In this document: positions 1-8,747 of the stretch, one piece after another
Numbering within the stretch: the stretch's first letter is position 1
Layout of the letters: each line of letters opens with the position of its first letter
Assembly (NCBI RefSeq): GCF_028736235.1
Contig: NZ_CP117884.1
Coordinates: forward strand, 744,001 to 808,000
DNA from: Lacticaseibacillus pabuli
GTDB lineage: Bacteria > Bacillota > Bacilli > Lactobacillales > Lactobacillaceae
Length of the DNA: 64,000 nucleotides
Direction of reading: 5' to 3'
Notes under the pieces: model-generated
The model's database searches: none
Told to the model about the DNA's origin: nothing
Seen by the model: the letters and a program-made list of their open reading frames with translations, nothing else
Program-made: the position numbers and the translations under genes

Positions 1-55
1 GCCCCACACAGCGGTTACAATTGAGACGCAACGAAGATAAGGGAGGAATTTCACA

Positions 56-619
56 ATGAGTTTAGTAGGAAAAGAAATCGAACCATTCAGTGCACAAGCT
101 TATCAACAGGGCAAGTTCATCACCGTGACCGATGCCGATATTAAGGGGCACTGGAGCGTGATCATGTTCTACCCAGCGGACTTTTCGTTCGTTTGTCCAA
201 CCGAGTTAGCTGACTTGCAGGACCAGTACCAGACCTTGCAGCAGCTCGGCGTTGAAGTCTACTCCGTTTCAGAAGACACGCACTTTGTCCACAAGGCATG
301 GCACGACGATTCTGACGCGGTTGGCAAGTTGCAGTACGCCATGATTGGTGACCCATCACATCAACTGGCACGCATGTTTGATGTCCTTGACGAAGATCAG
401 GGCCTTGCGCAGCGCGGGACCTTTATCCTTGACAAGAACGGCGTGGTTCAGTCACTCGAAATCAACGCGGACGGCATTGGCCGTAACGCCAGTGAGTACA
501 TTGACCGCATCAAGGCCGGCCAGTATGTCGCCAGTCATCCCGGCGAAGTTTGCCCTGCCAAGTGGAAGGAAGGCGCCGAGACACTGACACCAGGCCTCGA
601 CTTAGTGGGGAAGATTTAG
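56..619 (+). CDS. ahpC: Alkyl hydroperoxide reductase subunit C (2-Cys peroxiredoxin)
   Basis: Cytosolic peroxiredoxin of 187 aa that reduces H2O2, organic hydroperoxides and peroxynitrite; it is re-reduced by AhpF encoded next. The peroxidatic cysteine is C47 in FVCPTE and the resolving cysteine is C166 in GEVCPAKW, so both residues of a typical 2-Cys enzyme are present at the positions and overall length usual for bacterial AhpC. The start is set by GGGAGG at 41-46, nine bases before ATG. Only 55 bases of upstream DNA are in the window, so promoter control cannot be judged. It forms an operon with ahpF, whose ATG follows the ahpC stop codon without a gap. Confidence 0.97.
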   Translation: MSLVGKEIEPFSAQAYQQGKFITVTDADIKGHWSVIMFYPADFSFVCPTELADLQDQYQTLQQLGVEVYSVSEDTHFVHKAWHDDSDAVGKLQYAMIGDPSHQLARMFDVLDEDQGLAQRGTFILDKNGVVQSLEINADGIGRNASEYIDRIKAGQYVASHPGEVCPAKWKEGAETLTPGLDLVGKI

Positions 620-2161
620 ATGTTAGCGCCTGAGTTAAAGCAACAACTCACCGCATATTTTAAGCTGTTGGAGCAGCCAGTCGTGTTCAGTTTGGACGCG
701 GGCACTTCAGCCAATGGTGATAAGACCAAGGACTTCTTAACCGAGGTCGTTGCTCTAGACCCAAAGCTGAGCGTCAAGCAGGCCGTGCTCAAGCGGCAAC
801 CTAGCTTTACAGTTGACCGCGCAGGCAGTGACCCATCCGGAATCGTCTTTGCTGGCGTTCCCCTAGGTCATGAGTTTGAGTCGTTCGTTTTGGCCGTTTT
901 ACAAGTCTCTGGTCACGCGCCAAAGATTTCGGCCGCCGAGCGTCAGCAGATTCTCGCCATCGATACCGACCTGCACTTTGAGACCTTCGCTAGCCTGTCC
1001 TGCCATAATTGTCCGGATGTTGTGCAGGCGCTGAACATCATGAGTGTGCTCAACCCGCACGTCAGTCACACGATGATTGAGGGCGGCATGTTCCAGGATG
1101 AGGCGACTGCCAAGAACATTATGGCCGTGCCAACCGTGTTCCTAAACGGAAAGGAATGGCACAATGGGCGGGCAACGCTCGCTGAATTGTTGGCCAAGAT
1201 TGATGGACATGAAGGCGCCGTGCCAGTTGATGATGATGTGGCGTCCAAGCTGTATGACGTGCTGATTATTGGCGGTGGCCCCGCTGCGGGTGCGGCGGCC
1301 ATATACGCGGCACGCAAGGGCTTGGCCACAGCTGTTGTGGCGGATCATCTAGGTGGTCAGCCATTGGAAACAGTCGGAATCGAAAACATTCCCGGCACAG
1401 ATTACGTCACAGGTCAGCAGTTGATGGACAACATCACCGCACAGTTGACCAAGTACCACGTGACGCAAATGAGTGGACAAACCGTTAGCGGCATCACGGG
1501 CGGTGCGCCAGTGCACGTCGCCTTGCAAAGCGGGGCAACACTTCAGAGCAAGACGGTAATCGTCGCCACCGGTGCCCACTGGCGTCAGCTGGGTGTTCCT
1601 GGTGAGGATGAGTTCCGTAACAAGGGTGTGGCCTACTGTCCACACTGTGATGGGCCGCTTTACAAGGGCAAGGATGTCGCGGTGGTTGGCGGAGGTAATT
1701 CCGGCCTTGAAGCAGCGATTGACCTGGCAGGCATTGCCCGGCATGTCACCGTTTTGGAGTTTGCTCCGGCTATTTCTGCGGATGCGGTGCTTCAGGCGAA
1801 GGCTAGTGCGCTGAGCAACGTTGACCTGATTGCGAATGCCCAGACGACGGCGGTGCTGGGGGATGGTCGTGTGACCGGTCTGCAGTACGTCGATCGGGAC
1901 ACGCAGCAATCACACTCTTTGACAGTCGATGGTGTGTTCGTGCAGATTGGCCTCGTTCCTAACACGGAATTTGTTGGGGATAGCCTCAAGTTGAACGCGC
2001 ATCACGAGATTACTGTGGATCGGCGCGGTGCCACCAGTTTGGCCCACGTGTTCGCGGCCGGTGATTGCACGGATTCTGCCTACAAGCAAATTGTCATTGC
2101 GATGGGCAGTGGCGCGACCGCAGCGCTGAGTGCGTTTGCGGATATTGCGTTTGTCGATTAA
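620..2161 (+). CDS. ahpF: Alkyl hydroperoxide reductase subunit F (NADH:peroxiredoxin reductase)
   Basis: Flavoprotein of 513 aa that passes electrons from NADH via FAD and two disulfides to AhpC. The N-terminal ~200 residues form the tandem thioredoxin-like domain with redox pair C128/C131 (SCHNC). The rest is thioredoxin-reductase-like: FAD-binding GGGPAAGAAA near residue 218, the second redox pair YCPHC near 340/343, NAD-binding VVGGGNSGLEAA, and the C-terminal FAD motif AAGDCTDSAYKQ. Full length with all catalytic pairs intact. It starts directly at the ahpC stop, with GTGGGGAAG as ribosome site inside ahpC, so the two are probably translationally coupled. Confidence 0.96.
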   Translation: MLAPELKQQLTAYFKLLEQPVVFSLDAGTSANGDKTKDFLTEVVALDPKLSVKQAVLKRQPSFTVDRAGSDPSGIVFAGVPLGHEFESFVLAVLQVSGHAPKISAAERQQILAIDTDLHFETFASLSCHNCPDVVQALNIMSVLNPHVSHTMIEGGMFQDEATAKNIMAVPTVFLNGKEWHNGRATLAELLAKIDGHEGAVPVDDDVASKLYDVLIIGGGPAAGAAAIYAARKGLATAVVADHLGGQPLETVGIENIPGTDYVTGQQLMDNITAQLTKYHVTQMSGQTVSGITGGAPVHVALQSGATLQSKTVIVATGAHWRQLGVPGEDEFRNKGVAYCPHCDGPLYKGKDVAVVGGGNSGLEAAIDLAGIARHVTVLEFAPAISADAVLQAKASALSNVDLIANAQTTAVLGDGRVTGLQYVDRDTQQSHSLTVDGVFVQIGLVPNTEFVGDSLKLNAHHEITVDRRGATSLAHVFAAGDCTDSAYKQIVIAMGSGATAALSAFADIAFVD

Positions 2162-2187
2162 TTACAACTTGGTTATTTGAATATAAG

Positions 2188-2218
2188 AAAGGGGCCAATC
2201 GTTGGATTGGCCCCTTTG
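2188..2218. terminator. Bidirectional terminator between ahpF and the DHA2 exporter
   Basis: GGGGCCAATC and GATTGGCCCC form a 10-bp stem with a 4-base loop, flanked by A and T runs on both sides. It sits between two converging genes and can serve both. Confidence 0.85.
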
Positions 2219-2228
2219 CTTGTACCCA

Positions 2229-3845
2229 TTATTTTGACTGTGCAACAACACGCGATTCTTCGGCCTGCTTTTCGGCCTGACGTTTCCGTTCAAAGCACAG
2301 GCTAATTCCGACGGCCAAAACGGCGACTGGCAGTGCCCCGCGGTAGGCGAGGAAGAAGGCTTGGACGATTAAGCCCTTCGTGTGCTGGGCGACATGTGCC
2401 GCTGCTTTGGCAATCACGGCGTCGGTCTGGTTTGTTGGCTTAGCTGATTCAGGGCTGGTCGCACCCGAGTTCCCCGCGTCGCTGCCGCGTTTAATTGCGG
2501 CGGTAGCGTGTCCGGCAAATGCCGCCTGGGTTGCCTTAGGTAGCTTTAGCGTTTGACTGTAACGAGTGACGTCGCGGACAGACTGCGACTTGGCGCTCTG
2601 AATGTTGGCGGTCAGGGCTGAAACGAAGATCGCAACGGCGAGCAGGGTCCCAATTTGCTTGATGACGCCCAGTACACTCTGGGACGCGGTGAGCATGGGA
2701 CCAGTAAAGTCAGCGGCGCCCAGAATCATGATGGGACCGGCAATGACCCCGAAACCTGACCCCACAAAGATGCAGGCAAGGCACATTTCCCAGTACACGG
2801 TTGGGTTCATCGTTGCGAGGATGGCATAGCCAATCACGAGCAGGAACATGCCGGTGAAGACCATCAGTCGTGGTCCCAAGCGGTCGAGCAACGCACCGCT
2901 AATTGGGGAAACCAGTAGGGTCATCACGGACATTGGCGTGATCAGCAGGGCGGCGACGAGCTCCGTGTGGTTCTGCACGTTAGTTAGGAAGGTCGGCAGA
3001 ATCACGCTGACGCCGACGATCAGCATTTGCGCAATGACGGACGCCAGGGCGGAACCGCTGAACTGGCGACTCTTGAACAGTTCTAGTGGGACCATCGGGT
3101 AACGCACGCGGCGTTCTACTTGCACGAAAACGATGAGGCTGATGATCATAACTGCAAACAGTCCGATAATCCGCGCATCTAGCCAGCCCCACGCACGGCC
3201 GTAAATCAGGCCGACCGTCAGACTGAACAACATGATCATCGCGGTGAACATGCCAGCGAGGTCAATGCCCTTGTGCTTTGCGGACTCGGCCTGATGCATT
3301 GGTAGCAAGTTCAAGCAGAGTGCCATGGCAATCAAGCCGAGTGGGACGTTAATCCAGAACACCCAGCGCCAGCCTAGCCAGGTGGTGATGACACCCCCAA
3401 CAACTGGACCGAGTGTTGCGGCAAATCCTTGGGTCATGCCCAAGATGGTCAGCACAATCTTGCGGTCGCGCAAGTCCGTGGCGCCCAGCCCAATCGTCAT
3501 GCTGGATGGGAAGACGATGGCGGCGCCGACACTTTGCACGGCGCGGCCGATAATCAGCGTCCACACTGCGGGTGCGGATGCGGAAATAATGGAACCGGCG
3601 ATGAAGAGCGCGAGTCCGAAGACGTACACCCGGTTGCGGCCCAGGCGGTCAGCAATCTGGCCGAGGGGGATGGTCAGGACGGCAAAGAATATCGTGTAGA
3701 CGTTCAGCGCCCAGGTCAGTGAATCTAAGCTGACGTTTAACCCGTGCTGAATCGCGGGTAATGCGATGTTCATAATGGTGGTATCTAGCATACATAGGAA
3801 AATGCCGATTGCCATGGTCCAAACAATTAACCAACGTTTGTTCAT
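2229..3845 (-). CDS. DHA2-family (EmrB/QacA-like) MFS drug:H+ antiporter
   Basis: Integral membrane exporter of 538 aa with about 14 hydrophobic segments, typical of the DHA2 family. Visible motifs are the loop 2-3 motif GQIADRLGRNRVY (residues ~62-75) and the antiporter motif C region GPVVGGVITTWLGWRWVFWI. A hydrophilic insert of roughly 60 residues (~430-490, rich in Q, K, S and A) lies before the last membrane segment. The ATG at 3845 is preceded by GGAGG. The TetR-type gene at 3948 is divergent and only 102 bp away, so it is the likely repressor. The substrate cannot be inferred. Confidence 0.92.
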   Translation of the reverse strand: MNKRWLIVWTMAIGIFLCMLDTTIMNIALPAIQHGLNVSLDSLTWALNVYTIFFAVLTIPLGQIADRLGRNRVYVFGLALFIAGSIISASAPAVWTLIIGRAVQSVGAAIVFPSSMTIGLGATDLRDRKIVLTILGMTQGFAATLGPVVGGVITTWLGWRWVFWINVPLGLIAMALCLNLLPMHQAESAKHKGIDLAGMFTAMIMLFSLTVGLIYGRAWGWLDARIIGLFAVMIISLIVFVQVERRVRYPMVPLELFKSRQFSGSALASVIAQMLIVGVSVILPTFLTNVQNHTELVAALLITPMSVMTLLVSPISGALLDRLGPRLMVFTGMFLLVIGYAILATMNPTVYWEMCLACIFVGSGFGVIAGPIMILGAADFTGPMLTASQSVLGVIKQIGTLLAVAIFVSALTANIQSAKSQSVRDVTRYSQTLKLPKATQAAFAGHATAAIKRGSDAGNSGATSPESAKPTNQTDAVIAKAAAHVAQHTKGLIVQAFFLAYRGALPVAVLAVGISLCFERKRQAEKQAEESRVVAQSK

Positions 3846-3947
3846 TTTTAAATTCCTCCGTGTCTCAAATAATTTTGCTTCGCCAGCATAGCATCGGCTA
3901 CAATGGGGCTGAATAGTTCGGAGACAGATCGGGGGTATTTGTAAACC

Positions 3948-4484
3948 ATGTCACCAACGGAAAGAAAAAATCAGGCATTATTCGCGACATACCGTGCACT
4001 ATTAGACTTACTCAAAACACAGCCGGAAAATACAATTAGCGTCTCAATGCTTTGCAGACACGCCCACGTTTCGCGGAGCTACTACTACAAACACTTCGTC
4101 ACATTTGATGATGTGATTAGACAGGCAGCCTTTGCCGAAAGCATCAGTTATCTGCGGTCGCTGCCTGACATCGCGTCCAATCAAACCAACGTGAAAATGG
4201 CCCACTACTTTGAACTCATGGCGCGCACCCGTGATGAACGTCTGATTCTCTTGCGCGTCGGTAAACAAGAAGTCTTGACGCAGACGTTTGCGACCGTGCA
4301 ACAATACCTGTATGAACATAATTACATTCAGTTGCCAGACGGGGTCAATTCTCGGCGACCGTACTGGCTGGAATTTTTGGCGGGGGCAGTCGTCAACGTC
4401 GCGTTCCGCTGGTTGCAAAACGGCTGCCAGGAGACGCCGGCACAGATGGGACAGCTCATTGCGGACTTTATCGCAACCAAGTAA
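3948..4484 (+). CDS. TetR/AcrR-family transcriptional regulator
   Basis: One-component repressor of 178 aa. The N-terminal helix-turn-helix is at residues ~28-52 (TISVSMLCRHAHVSRSYYYKHF), with the YYYKHF recognition-helix ending typical of TetR proteins. The C-terminal ligand-binding half is not similar to anything I can name. It is divergent from the DHA2 exporter at 2229-3845, a standard local repressor/exporter pair. The ribosome site is weak (GGGGG about 13 bases before ATG). I do not see a clear palindromic operator in the 102-bp gap. Confidence 0.85.
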   Translation: MSPTERKNQALFATYRALLDLLKTQPENTISVSMLCRHAHVSRSYYYKHFVTFDDVIRQAAFAESISYLRSLPDIASNQTNVKMAHYFELMARTRDERLILLRVGKQEVLTQTFATVQQYLYEHNYIQLPDGVNSRRPYWLEFLAGAVVNVAFRWLQNGCQETPAQMGQLIADFIATK

Positions 4485-4502
4485 TTTGAGCTAGCAGAGA
4501 CA

Positions 4503-4543
4503 AATAATCCCGCCCTGATTGCATGTCAGGACGGGATTATTTT
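4503..4543. terminator. Bidirectional terminator
   Basis: AATAATCCCGCCCTG and CAGGACGGGATTATT form a long stem with a short loop (GCATGT region). It lies between the TetR gene and the converging TMEM175-like gene. Confidence 0.85.
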
Positions 4544-4551
4544 ATCGTGAG

Positions 4552-5112
4552 TTATTCGTCTTCTTTACCACGCAATCCAACAATCATGCTGTACAACGTC
4601 ATCAGCAGCATAACGATCAGACCCGTTGGAGGCCAGATGAAACAAGCGAGGAATGCTGCCCCAAACAGAGCGAGGTAAGTCCAGTGCGGCATGGCATGCG
4701 TACGCGGAATTTTGAGGTCAGGATAGACGTGCAGGAGGGAATGCTCCATCAGGTTGAACATCATCGACCAGATGAAGGACAGTCCTAGGTAGATGAGCTC
4801 CTGAGGCAAGCGGTCGGGATGTTCCCCAACAGCGGCGGTGGCCATGGGATACAGGCTCATCACGAATATCCAGATGCCGCTTAGCCAAAAGGTTCGCTGC
4901 GGAACCAGCTTGACGTTCTTGAATAACTGATGATGGCCAAACCACGATTCATACACGTTCAAGAAACTAAGCAAGTATGCAGCCAGAGGGACCGCGACGT
5001 GGCGCATTGACGTCAGGGTAATCTTCTCTGGCAAATGTATTTCCAACACCATAATCGTCACGACGATGGCAATCACAGCATCTGTAAAGGCTAAGAACCG
5101 TTCTTTATTCAT
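4552..5112 (-). CDS. TMEM175-family (DUF1211) membrane protein, putative K+ channel; paralog 1 of 3
   Basis: Predicted multi-pass membrane protein of 186 aa. The N-terminus MNKERFLAFTDAVIAI matches the signature of the TMEM175/DUF1211 family (RxxxFSD), with FTD in place of FSD, followed by the conserved LEI segment. Known prokaryotic members are potassium-selective channels with the filter in helix 1; a channel role here is by family only. An upstream in-frame start exists at 5166, but ATG at 5112 has GGTGGGTGG just ahead and aligns with the other two paralogs in this window (21921-22523, 35771-36328). It is monocistronic. Confidence 0.85.
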   Translation of the reverse strand: MNKERFLAFTDAVIAIVVTIMVLEIHLPEKITLTSMRHVAVPLAAYLLSFLNVYESWFGHHQLFKNVKLVPQRTFWLSGIWIFVMSLYPMATAAVGEHPDRLPQELIYLGLSFIWSMMFNLMEHSLLHVYPDLKIPRTHAMPHWTYLALFGAAFLACFIWPPTGLIVMLLMTLYSMIVGLRGKEDE

Positions 5113-5229
5113 AATTTCCACCCACCTATATACAAAAATTGTAGGGCTTGACCATCGGATTGGCAAGATATTGCCTAGAGAAGTTAAACATATGGCCGCA
5201 CTTTATTTCGGTTATTTTTTAAGTTGTGG

Positions 5230-5259
5230 TTGACTTATAACTGAACGTTCACTTATAAT
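5230..5259 (+). promoter_or_regulatory. Promoter with embedded TetR operator TGAACGTTCA
   Basis: TTGACT (5230-5235) and TATAAT (5254-5259) are separated by 18 bases. The spacer contains the perfect palindrome TGAACGTTCA at 5242-5251. The same palindrome recurs at 5877-5886 before the SDR gene, which points to autoregulation by the TetR protein encoded next. Confidence 0.75.
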
Positions 5260-5265
5260 CATCAC

Positions 5266-5841
5266 ATGCGAAAGAAAGATATGAGTAAAGTTCAGGCAAT
5301 CAAGGACGCCGTGGTCGACATTGTGTTGACTGATGGCTATCAAAATCTCAGCATGTCCAAGGTGGCAAAGAAGGCCGGGGTGTCGCAGGCGACAATCTAC
5401 CTCAGCTATGCCAGCAAGGAGGAAATGCTGACGGCAATCTACGTTGAAGCTCACGCAATGATTGAAGGCCAGACCAGGGTCAGCAGTGGCCCCGGGACGG
5501 ATGTTGAATCCGAGCTGAAGACCATGTTCCGCCATTACATGCGGATTCTTCTTGACCATCCCAAACAGGCGCTGTTCATGTATACCGTGAACAACACACC
5601 GTCGCTGATTGACGCCAATGTCTTTCAGGAGATGATGAGTCGGAACCAAGACATCCGGGAGCTGATTGAATACGGCCAGAAGCAAGGGCTAATCGTGCAG
5701 GCTGACTTTGATTACATCGTCGCCTTCACCTTCGACGCCATCAACAGCCTCATGATTTTGAATTACAACCGGGGCGGCACCATGACGGATCAACAAATCC
5801 AGCGCGCGATTGATATGTGCTGGCGTGCCATTAAAGTCTAG
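5266..5841 (+). CDS. TetR/AcrR-family regulator of the adjacent SDR gene
   Basis: Repressor of 191 aa (ATG 5266, or ATG 5281 if the leaderless-looking first start is not used). The helix-turn-helix is at ~27-51 (MSKVAKKAGVSQATIYLSYASKEEM). It sits 67 bp before an SDR oxidoreductase on the same strand. The palindrome TGAACGTTCA occurs both in its own promoter spacer and just before the SDR gene, so it probably represses itself and the SDR. No obvious Shine-Dalgarno precedes 5266 because the promoter ends at 5259; a nearly leaderless transcript, or use of the second ATG, is therefore likely. Confidence 0.85.
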   Translation: MRKKDMSKVQAIKDAVVDIVLTDGYQNLSMSKVAKKAGVSQATIYLSYASKEEMLTAIYVEAHAMIEGQTRVSSGPGTDVESELKTMFRHYMRILLDHPKQALFMYTVNNTPSLIDANVFQEMMSRNQDIRELIEYGQKQGLIVQADFDYIVAFTFDAINSLMILNYNRGGTMTDQQIQRAIDMCWRAIKV

Positions 5842-5862
5842 CAGCGGCTAGATTTTATTTTT
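5837..5862 (+). terminator. Terminator overlapping the TetR stop codon
   Basis: TCTAGC-AGCG-GCTAGA is followed by TTTTATTTTT. The 5' arm includes the TAG stop of the TetR gene. The stem is short (6 bp), so read-through into the SDR gene is possible. Confidence 0.55.
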
Positions 5863-5874
5863 ACCGCAAATATA

Positions 5875-5888
5875 AGTGAACGTTCACT
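5875..5888. promoter_or_regulatory. Operator AGTGAACGTTCACT before the SDR gene
   Basis: Perfect 14-bp palindrome ending 20 bases before the SDR start codon. Its core TGAACGTTCA is identical to the site in the upstream TetR promoter, which makes it the expected binding site for that repressor. Confidence 0.75.
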
Positions 5889-5908
5889 ATTTAATCAGGA
5901 GGAAAATT

Positions 5909-6736
5909 ATGTCAAACAAAGTCGCAATCGTTACAGGGGCATCATCAGGTATTGGGAAAGCAACCGCAATTCGCTTACACCACGAGGGTTATGAGGTCTT
6001 CGCAGGTGCCCGCCGTGTTGAACGCATGCAGGATTTGCAGATGCAGGGGATTCACGTCCACAAACTGGATGTGACGGATTCCGAGTCTAACGCCGCGTTC
6101 GTTCAGGATGTGCAGGCTCAGGCCACCCGCATTGATCTCATTGTTAACTCGGCGGGTTACGGGTCACAAGGGGCACTTGAGGACGTGGCAACGAGTGAAG
6201 CCAAGAATCAGTTCGATGTGAATGTCTTTGGTCTGATGAACCTGACCCAACTTGTGTTACCTATCATGCGGGCGCAGCATTCAGGCAAAATCGTCAACAT
6301 CTCATCCGTTGGCGGTCAAATATACTCCCCATTGGCCGGTTGGTATTACGCCTCAAAGCACGCCCTCGAAACGCTGAGCGACTCTCTGCGGATGGAGGTT
6401 AAGCGCTTCGGCATTGACGTCATCATCATTGAACCCGGTGGCACCAAGACCGAATGGGGCAAGGTGGCAATGGATAAGCTGAAGGAACAGACACCAGCTG
6501 ATTCAGCATACCGTGACCTGGCTGAGGCCTACGCTGCGGGTGGCTTTCGCGGGTTTAACACCACGCCTGAACAAATTGCCGCATTGATTTGGAAAGCCGT
6601 CACCGCGCGTCGGCCCAAGACACGTTACCAGCCAGACTTTGCCATGAAGATGCTGGTGATTGCGGCACGGAAATTGTCCTACCGCATGTTTGACTGGGTG
6701 ATGGGCCAGCAGATGAAGGCACTGACGAAGCATTAA
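5909..6736 (+). CDS. Short-chain dehydrogenase/reductase (SDR)
   Basis: Classical SDR oxidoreductase of 275 aa using NAD(P)H; substrate unknown. The cofactor motif TGASSGIGK is at residues ~9-17, NSAGYG at ~84-89, the catalytic Ser in NISSVGGQ, and the YxxxK pair in YYASKHALE. The ATG at 5909 is chosen because AGGAGG lies eight bases upstream and the protein then starts next to the Rossmann beta strand. The alternative GTG at 5876 overlaps the operator. It is probably controlled by the TetR protein at 5266-5841. Confidence 0.92.
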   Translation: MSNKVAIVTGASSGIGKATAIRLHHEGYEVFAGARRVERMQDLQMQGIHVHKLDVTDSESNAAFVQDVQAQATRIDLIVNSAGYGSQGALEDVATSEAKNQFDVNVFGLMNLTQLVLPIMRAQHSGKIVNISSVGGQIYSPLAGWYYASKHALETLSDSLRMEVKRFGIDVIIIEPGGTKTEWGKVAMDKLKEQTPADSAYRDLAEAYAAGGFRGFNTTPEQIAALIWKAVTARRPKTRYQPDFAMKMLVIAARKLSYRMFDWVMGQQMKALTKH

Positions 6737-6740
6737 GGGC

Positions 6741-6779
6741 AAACTGCCCGCGATTCGATTGAATCGCGGGCAGTTTTTT
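6741..6779. terminator. Bidirectional terminator
   Basis: AAACTGCCCGCGATTC and GAATCGCGGGCAGTTT form a 16-bp stem with a 4-base loop and a T tract. It separates the SDR gene from the converging MarR gene. Confidence 0.9.
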
Positions 6780-6787
6780 CGTTGTGT

Positions 6788-7279
6788 CTACTGACTGGCG
6801 CGCGCAAGAAAGTGGCGCCGCAAGCTGGCGAGGGCTCGCTTGCTCGCGTCGTCGTTGTACTTAGATTGCACACCAGAGATGAGGATGTCGAGCATTTTGG
6901 CAAATTCGGCCTGCTGCTGCGGCGTGAGCAGGTCCCATTCCGCAATGTCGGCGCTAGTAACTTGTTGCTGGGACTGACGCCCAGCTGCCGTGAGGTGAAT
7001 GAGGAAGACGCGTTTGTCCTTGGCGGAGCGCGTCTTGGTCACGAGCCCCTTCTTGACTAGTTTATTGACGAACTCAGTGACGGAGGGGGCAGAGATGTCG
7101 AGCTGCTCGGCCAGTTGTCTTTGCGAGAGGCCGTCTTGTTTGCCTAGCGCCATCAGGATATTTCCCTGGCCCTGATAGAGAAAGGGCGTCCCGTCTTTTT
7201 CTTGCATCTCCAGGTTGAACAACATTGTGAGGTCGAAAAACTTTTCCGTTAAATGATGCGTTGTGATTTCATCTGCCAT
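6788..7279 (-). CDS. MarR-family transcriptional regulator
   Basis: Winged-helix repressor of 163 aa. The DNA-binding core runs ~45-110: LSQRQLAEQLDISAPSVTEFVNKL (helix-turn-helix) followed by the wing containing SAKDKRVF. The start at 7279 has GGAGG six bases upstream; a longer frame to 7360 would run through the operators. It is divergent from the hydrolase at 7442. The intergenic region carries three copies of a palindromic TTAGG(N)3CCTAA-type site, so autoregulation plus control of the hydrolase is the simplest reading. The ligand is unknown. Confidence 0.9.
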   Translation of the reverse strand: MADEITTHHLTEKFFDLTMLFNLEMQEKDGTPFLYQGQGNILMALGKQDGLSQRQLAEQLDISAPSVTEFVNKLVKKGLVTKTRSAKDKRVFLIHLTAAGRQSQQQVTSADIAEWDLLTPQQQAEFAKMLDILISGVQSKYNDDASKRALASLRRHFLARASQ

Positions 7280-7332
7280 GGTGTTTCCTCCAATTGCTTG
7301 TCTAGGTCGACTATAGCATATTTCACTAAAGA

Positions 7333-7403
7333 TTAGGGCCCCTAAATTAAGTGTTGACAAATCAATTAGGTACCCTTACTATATATTTCGTTAGGTACCC
7401 TAA
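7333..7403 (+). promoter_or_regulatory. Hydrolase promoter with three MarR-type palindromic operators
   Basis: TTGACA (7354-7359), 17 bases, TACTAT (7377-7382). Three related palindromes surround it: TTAGGGCCCCTAA (7333-7345), TTAGGTACCCTTA (7366-7378, in the spacer up to the -10) and TTAGGTACCCTAA (7391-7403, just after the start region). The arrangement would let one bound regulator shut the hydrolase promoter, with the first site also lying in front of the marR gene. Confidence 0.8.
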
Positions 7404-7441
7404 CATAAAACCTAAAACGACAAAATTGAAGGAGTAACATC

Positions 7442-8614
7442 ATGAAATTTATCTTTGACGATCCTACCTTTTCATACGAAGCATTGCGGACACTGAGCTA
7501 TGCACCGTACGGGGGTGCTGACGTGGGTGAGGTGCTGAACACGGCATATCAGATTACACCCGGCGATTTTGAGAGTTGGTACACACAGTGGCATGCATTG
7601 GCCGACCGACTCGTCGCGCGGGCAGCAAAGTTTGAGCAGTCAAAGCAGATGCTCAGTGCTAGCCAGAATTATTTGAAAGCGTCGAATTACTACCGTTCCG
7701 CGGAATTCTTCCTGCACGGCAACCCCGATGATCCCCGGATGCTGGCAACCTGGCAGCGGAGTCGTGACACTTTCCAGCAGGGGATGGTCTTGTCTAAGCA
7801 GTCCTGCGAGGTGGTCGCAATTCCATATGAAGACACGACGATGCCAGGATACTTCTACAAAGTTGACGACAAGCCGCGGCCCACGATGTTGGTCCACGGC
7901 GGGTATGACTCAACTGGTGAGGAGTTATACTTCCAGGTCGCCTATGACGCACTGGCCCACGGGTACAACGTGCTGACTTTCGAGGGTCCAGGTCAAGGCG
8001 CCATGATCCGGGAACAGCACCTGGGCTTCCGCGCTGACTGGGAAGTGGTCGTGAGCGCGGCTGTTGATTATCTCGAGACGCGTGCGGACGTGCTGGCGGA
8101 TAAGATTGTGCTGATAGGTATTAGTTTTGGGGGCTTGCTCGCGCCACGCGCAGCAGCCTTTGAACACCGTCTCGCCGGCGTTGTTGCCGATGATGGCGTG
8201 TTCTCATTCAGCTTTGCCGACGCCTTCTCAGCTCGCGGTCACGCCATGACTGACATCACGCAGATGGCGGACAAACTCAAGCAGCTCATGACGCAAAGTG
8301 CGAACGTCCGCTGGGTGATTGAAAATGGGCTGTTTACCTTCAATGCCAAGTCGATTGCGGAACTGTTTACTAAAACCGCTGACTTCACGCTAGCGGGCGT
8401 TGCAGACAAGATTGAATGTCCCGTATTGATTGGTGAGGCGGCCAACGACGGTTTCTTCAAGGGACAGCCGGGAATGTTGTACGACGCCATCAATGCACCC
8501 AAGACCTTGATGAAGTTTGGCCCGGAAGATGGCGCGGAGGAGCACTGCCAGATGGGCGCGATTAATTACTACAACCAGCGTGTTTTCGAATGGGTTGATG
8601 GTATTGTGAAGTAA
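7442..8614 (+). CDS. Alpha/beta-fold hydrolase
   Basis: Cytosolic hydrolase of 390 aa. An N-terminal helical region of ~150 residues precedes a fold with the nucleophile elbow GISFGG (S at ~225), an oxyanion-type HGGYDS near 155, an acidic candidate in VLIGEANDGFF and a late His in EEHCQMGA. This layout resembles dienelactone-hydrolase/pseudooxynicotine-hydrolase-like esterases (DUF1100/FrsA-type), but the substrate is not evident. GAAGGAG precedes the ATG. Its promoter is overlaid by three operators for the divergent MarR protein, so it is probably induced by that regulator's ligand. Confidence 0.82.
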   Translation: MKFIFDDPTFSYEALRTLSYAPYGGADVGEVLNTAYQITPGDFESWYTQWHALADRLVARAAKFEQSKQMLSASQNYLKASNYYRSAEFFLHGNPDDPRMLATWQRSRDTFQQGMVLSKQSCEVVAIPYEDTTMPGYFYKVDDKPRPTMLVHGGYDSTGEELYFQVAYDALAHGYNVLTFEGPGQGAMIREQHLGFRADWEVVVSAAVDYLETRADVLADKIVLIGISFGGLLAPRAAAFEHRLAGVVADDGVFSFSFADAFSARGHAMTDITQMADKLKQLMTQSANVRWVIENGLFTFNAKSIAELFTKTADFTLAGVADKIECPVLIGEAANDGFFKGQPGMLYDAINAPKTLMKFGPEDGAEEHCQMGAINYYNQRVFEWVDGIVK

Positions 8615-8621
8615 TTCCTAC

Positions 8622-8651
8622 GACGGCTACCCAAAATGGGTGGCCGTTTTT
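8622..8651 (+). terminator. Terminator after the hydrolase
   Basis: CGGCTACCC-AAAAT-GGGTGGCCG followed by TTTTTG; a 9-bp stem with one mismatch. Confidence 0.8.
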
Positions 8652-8747
8652 GTCCGCAATGCCGGGAAATTGTCGCACGAAAGGGCCGTCCGCCGCGGTG
8701 CAAAAAGACTAGAGTGGACTTGATTAAAAATGTTGTTGGAGGTAACT

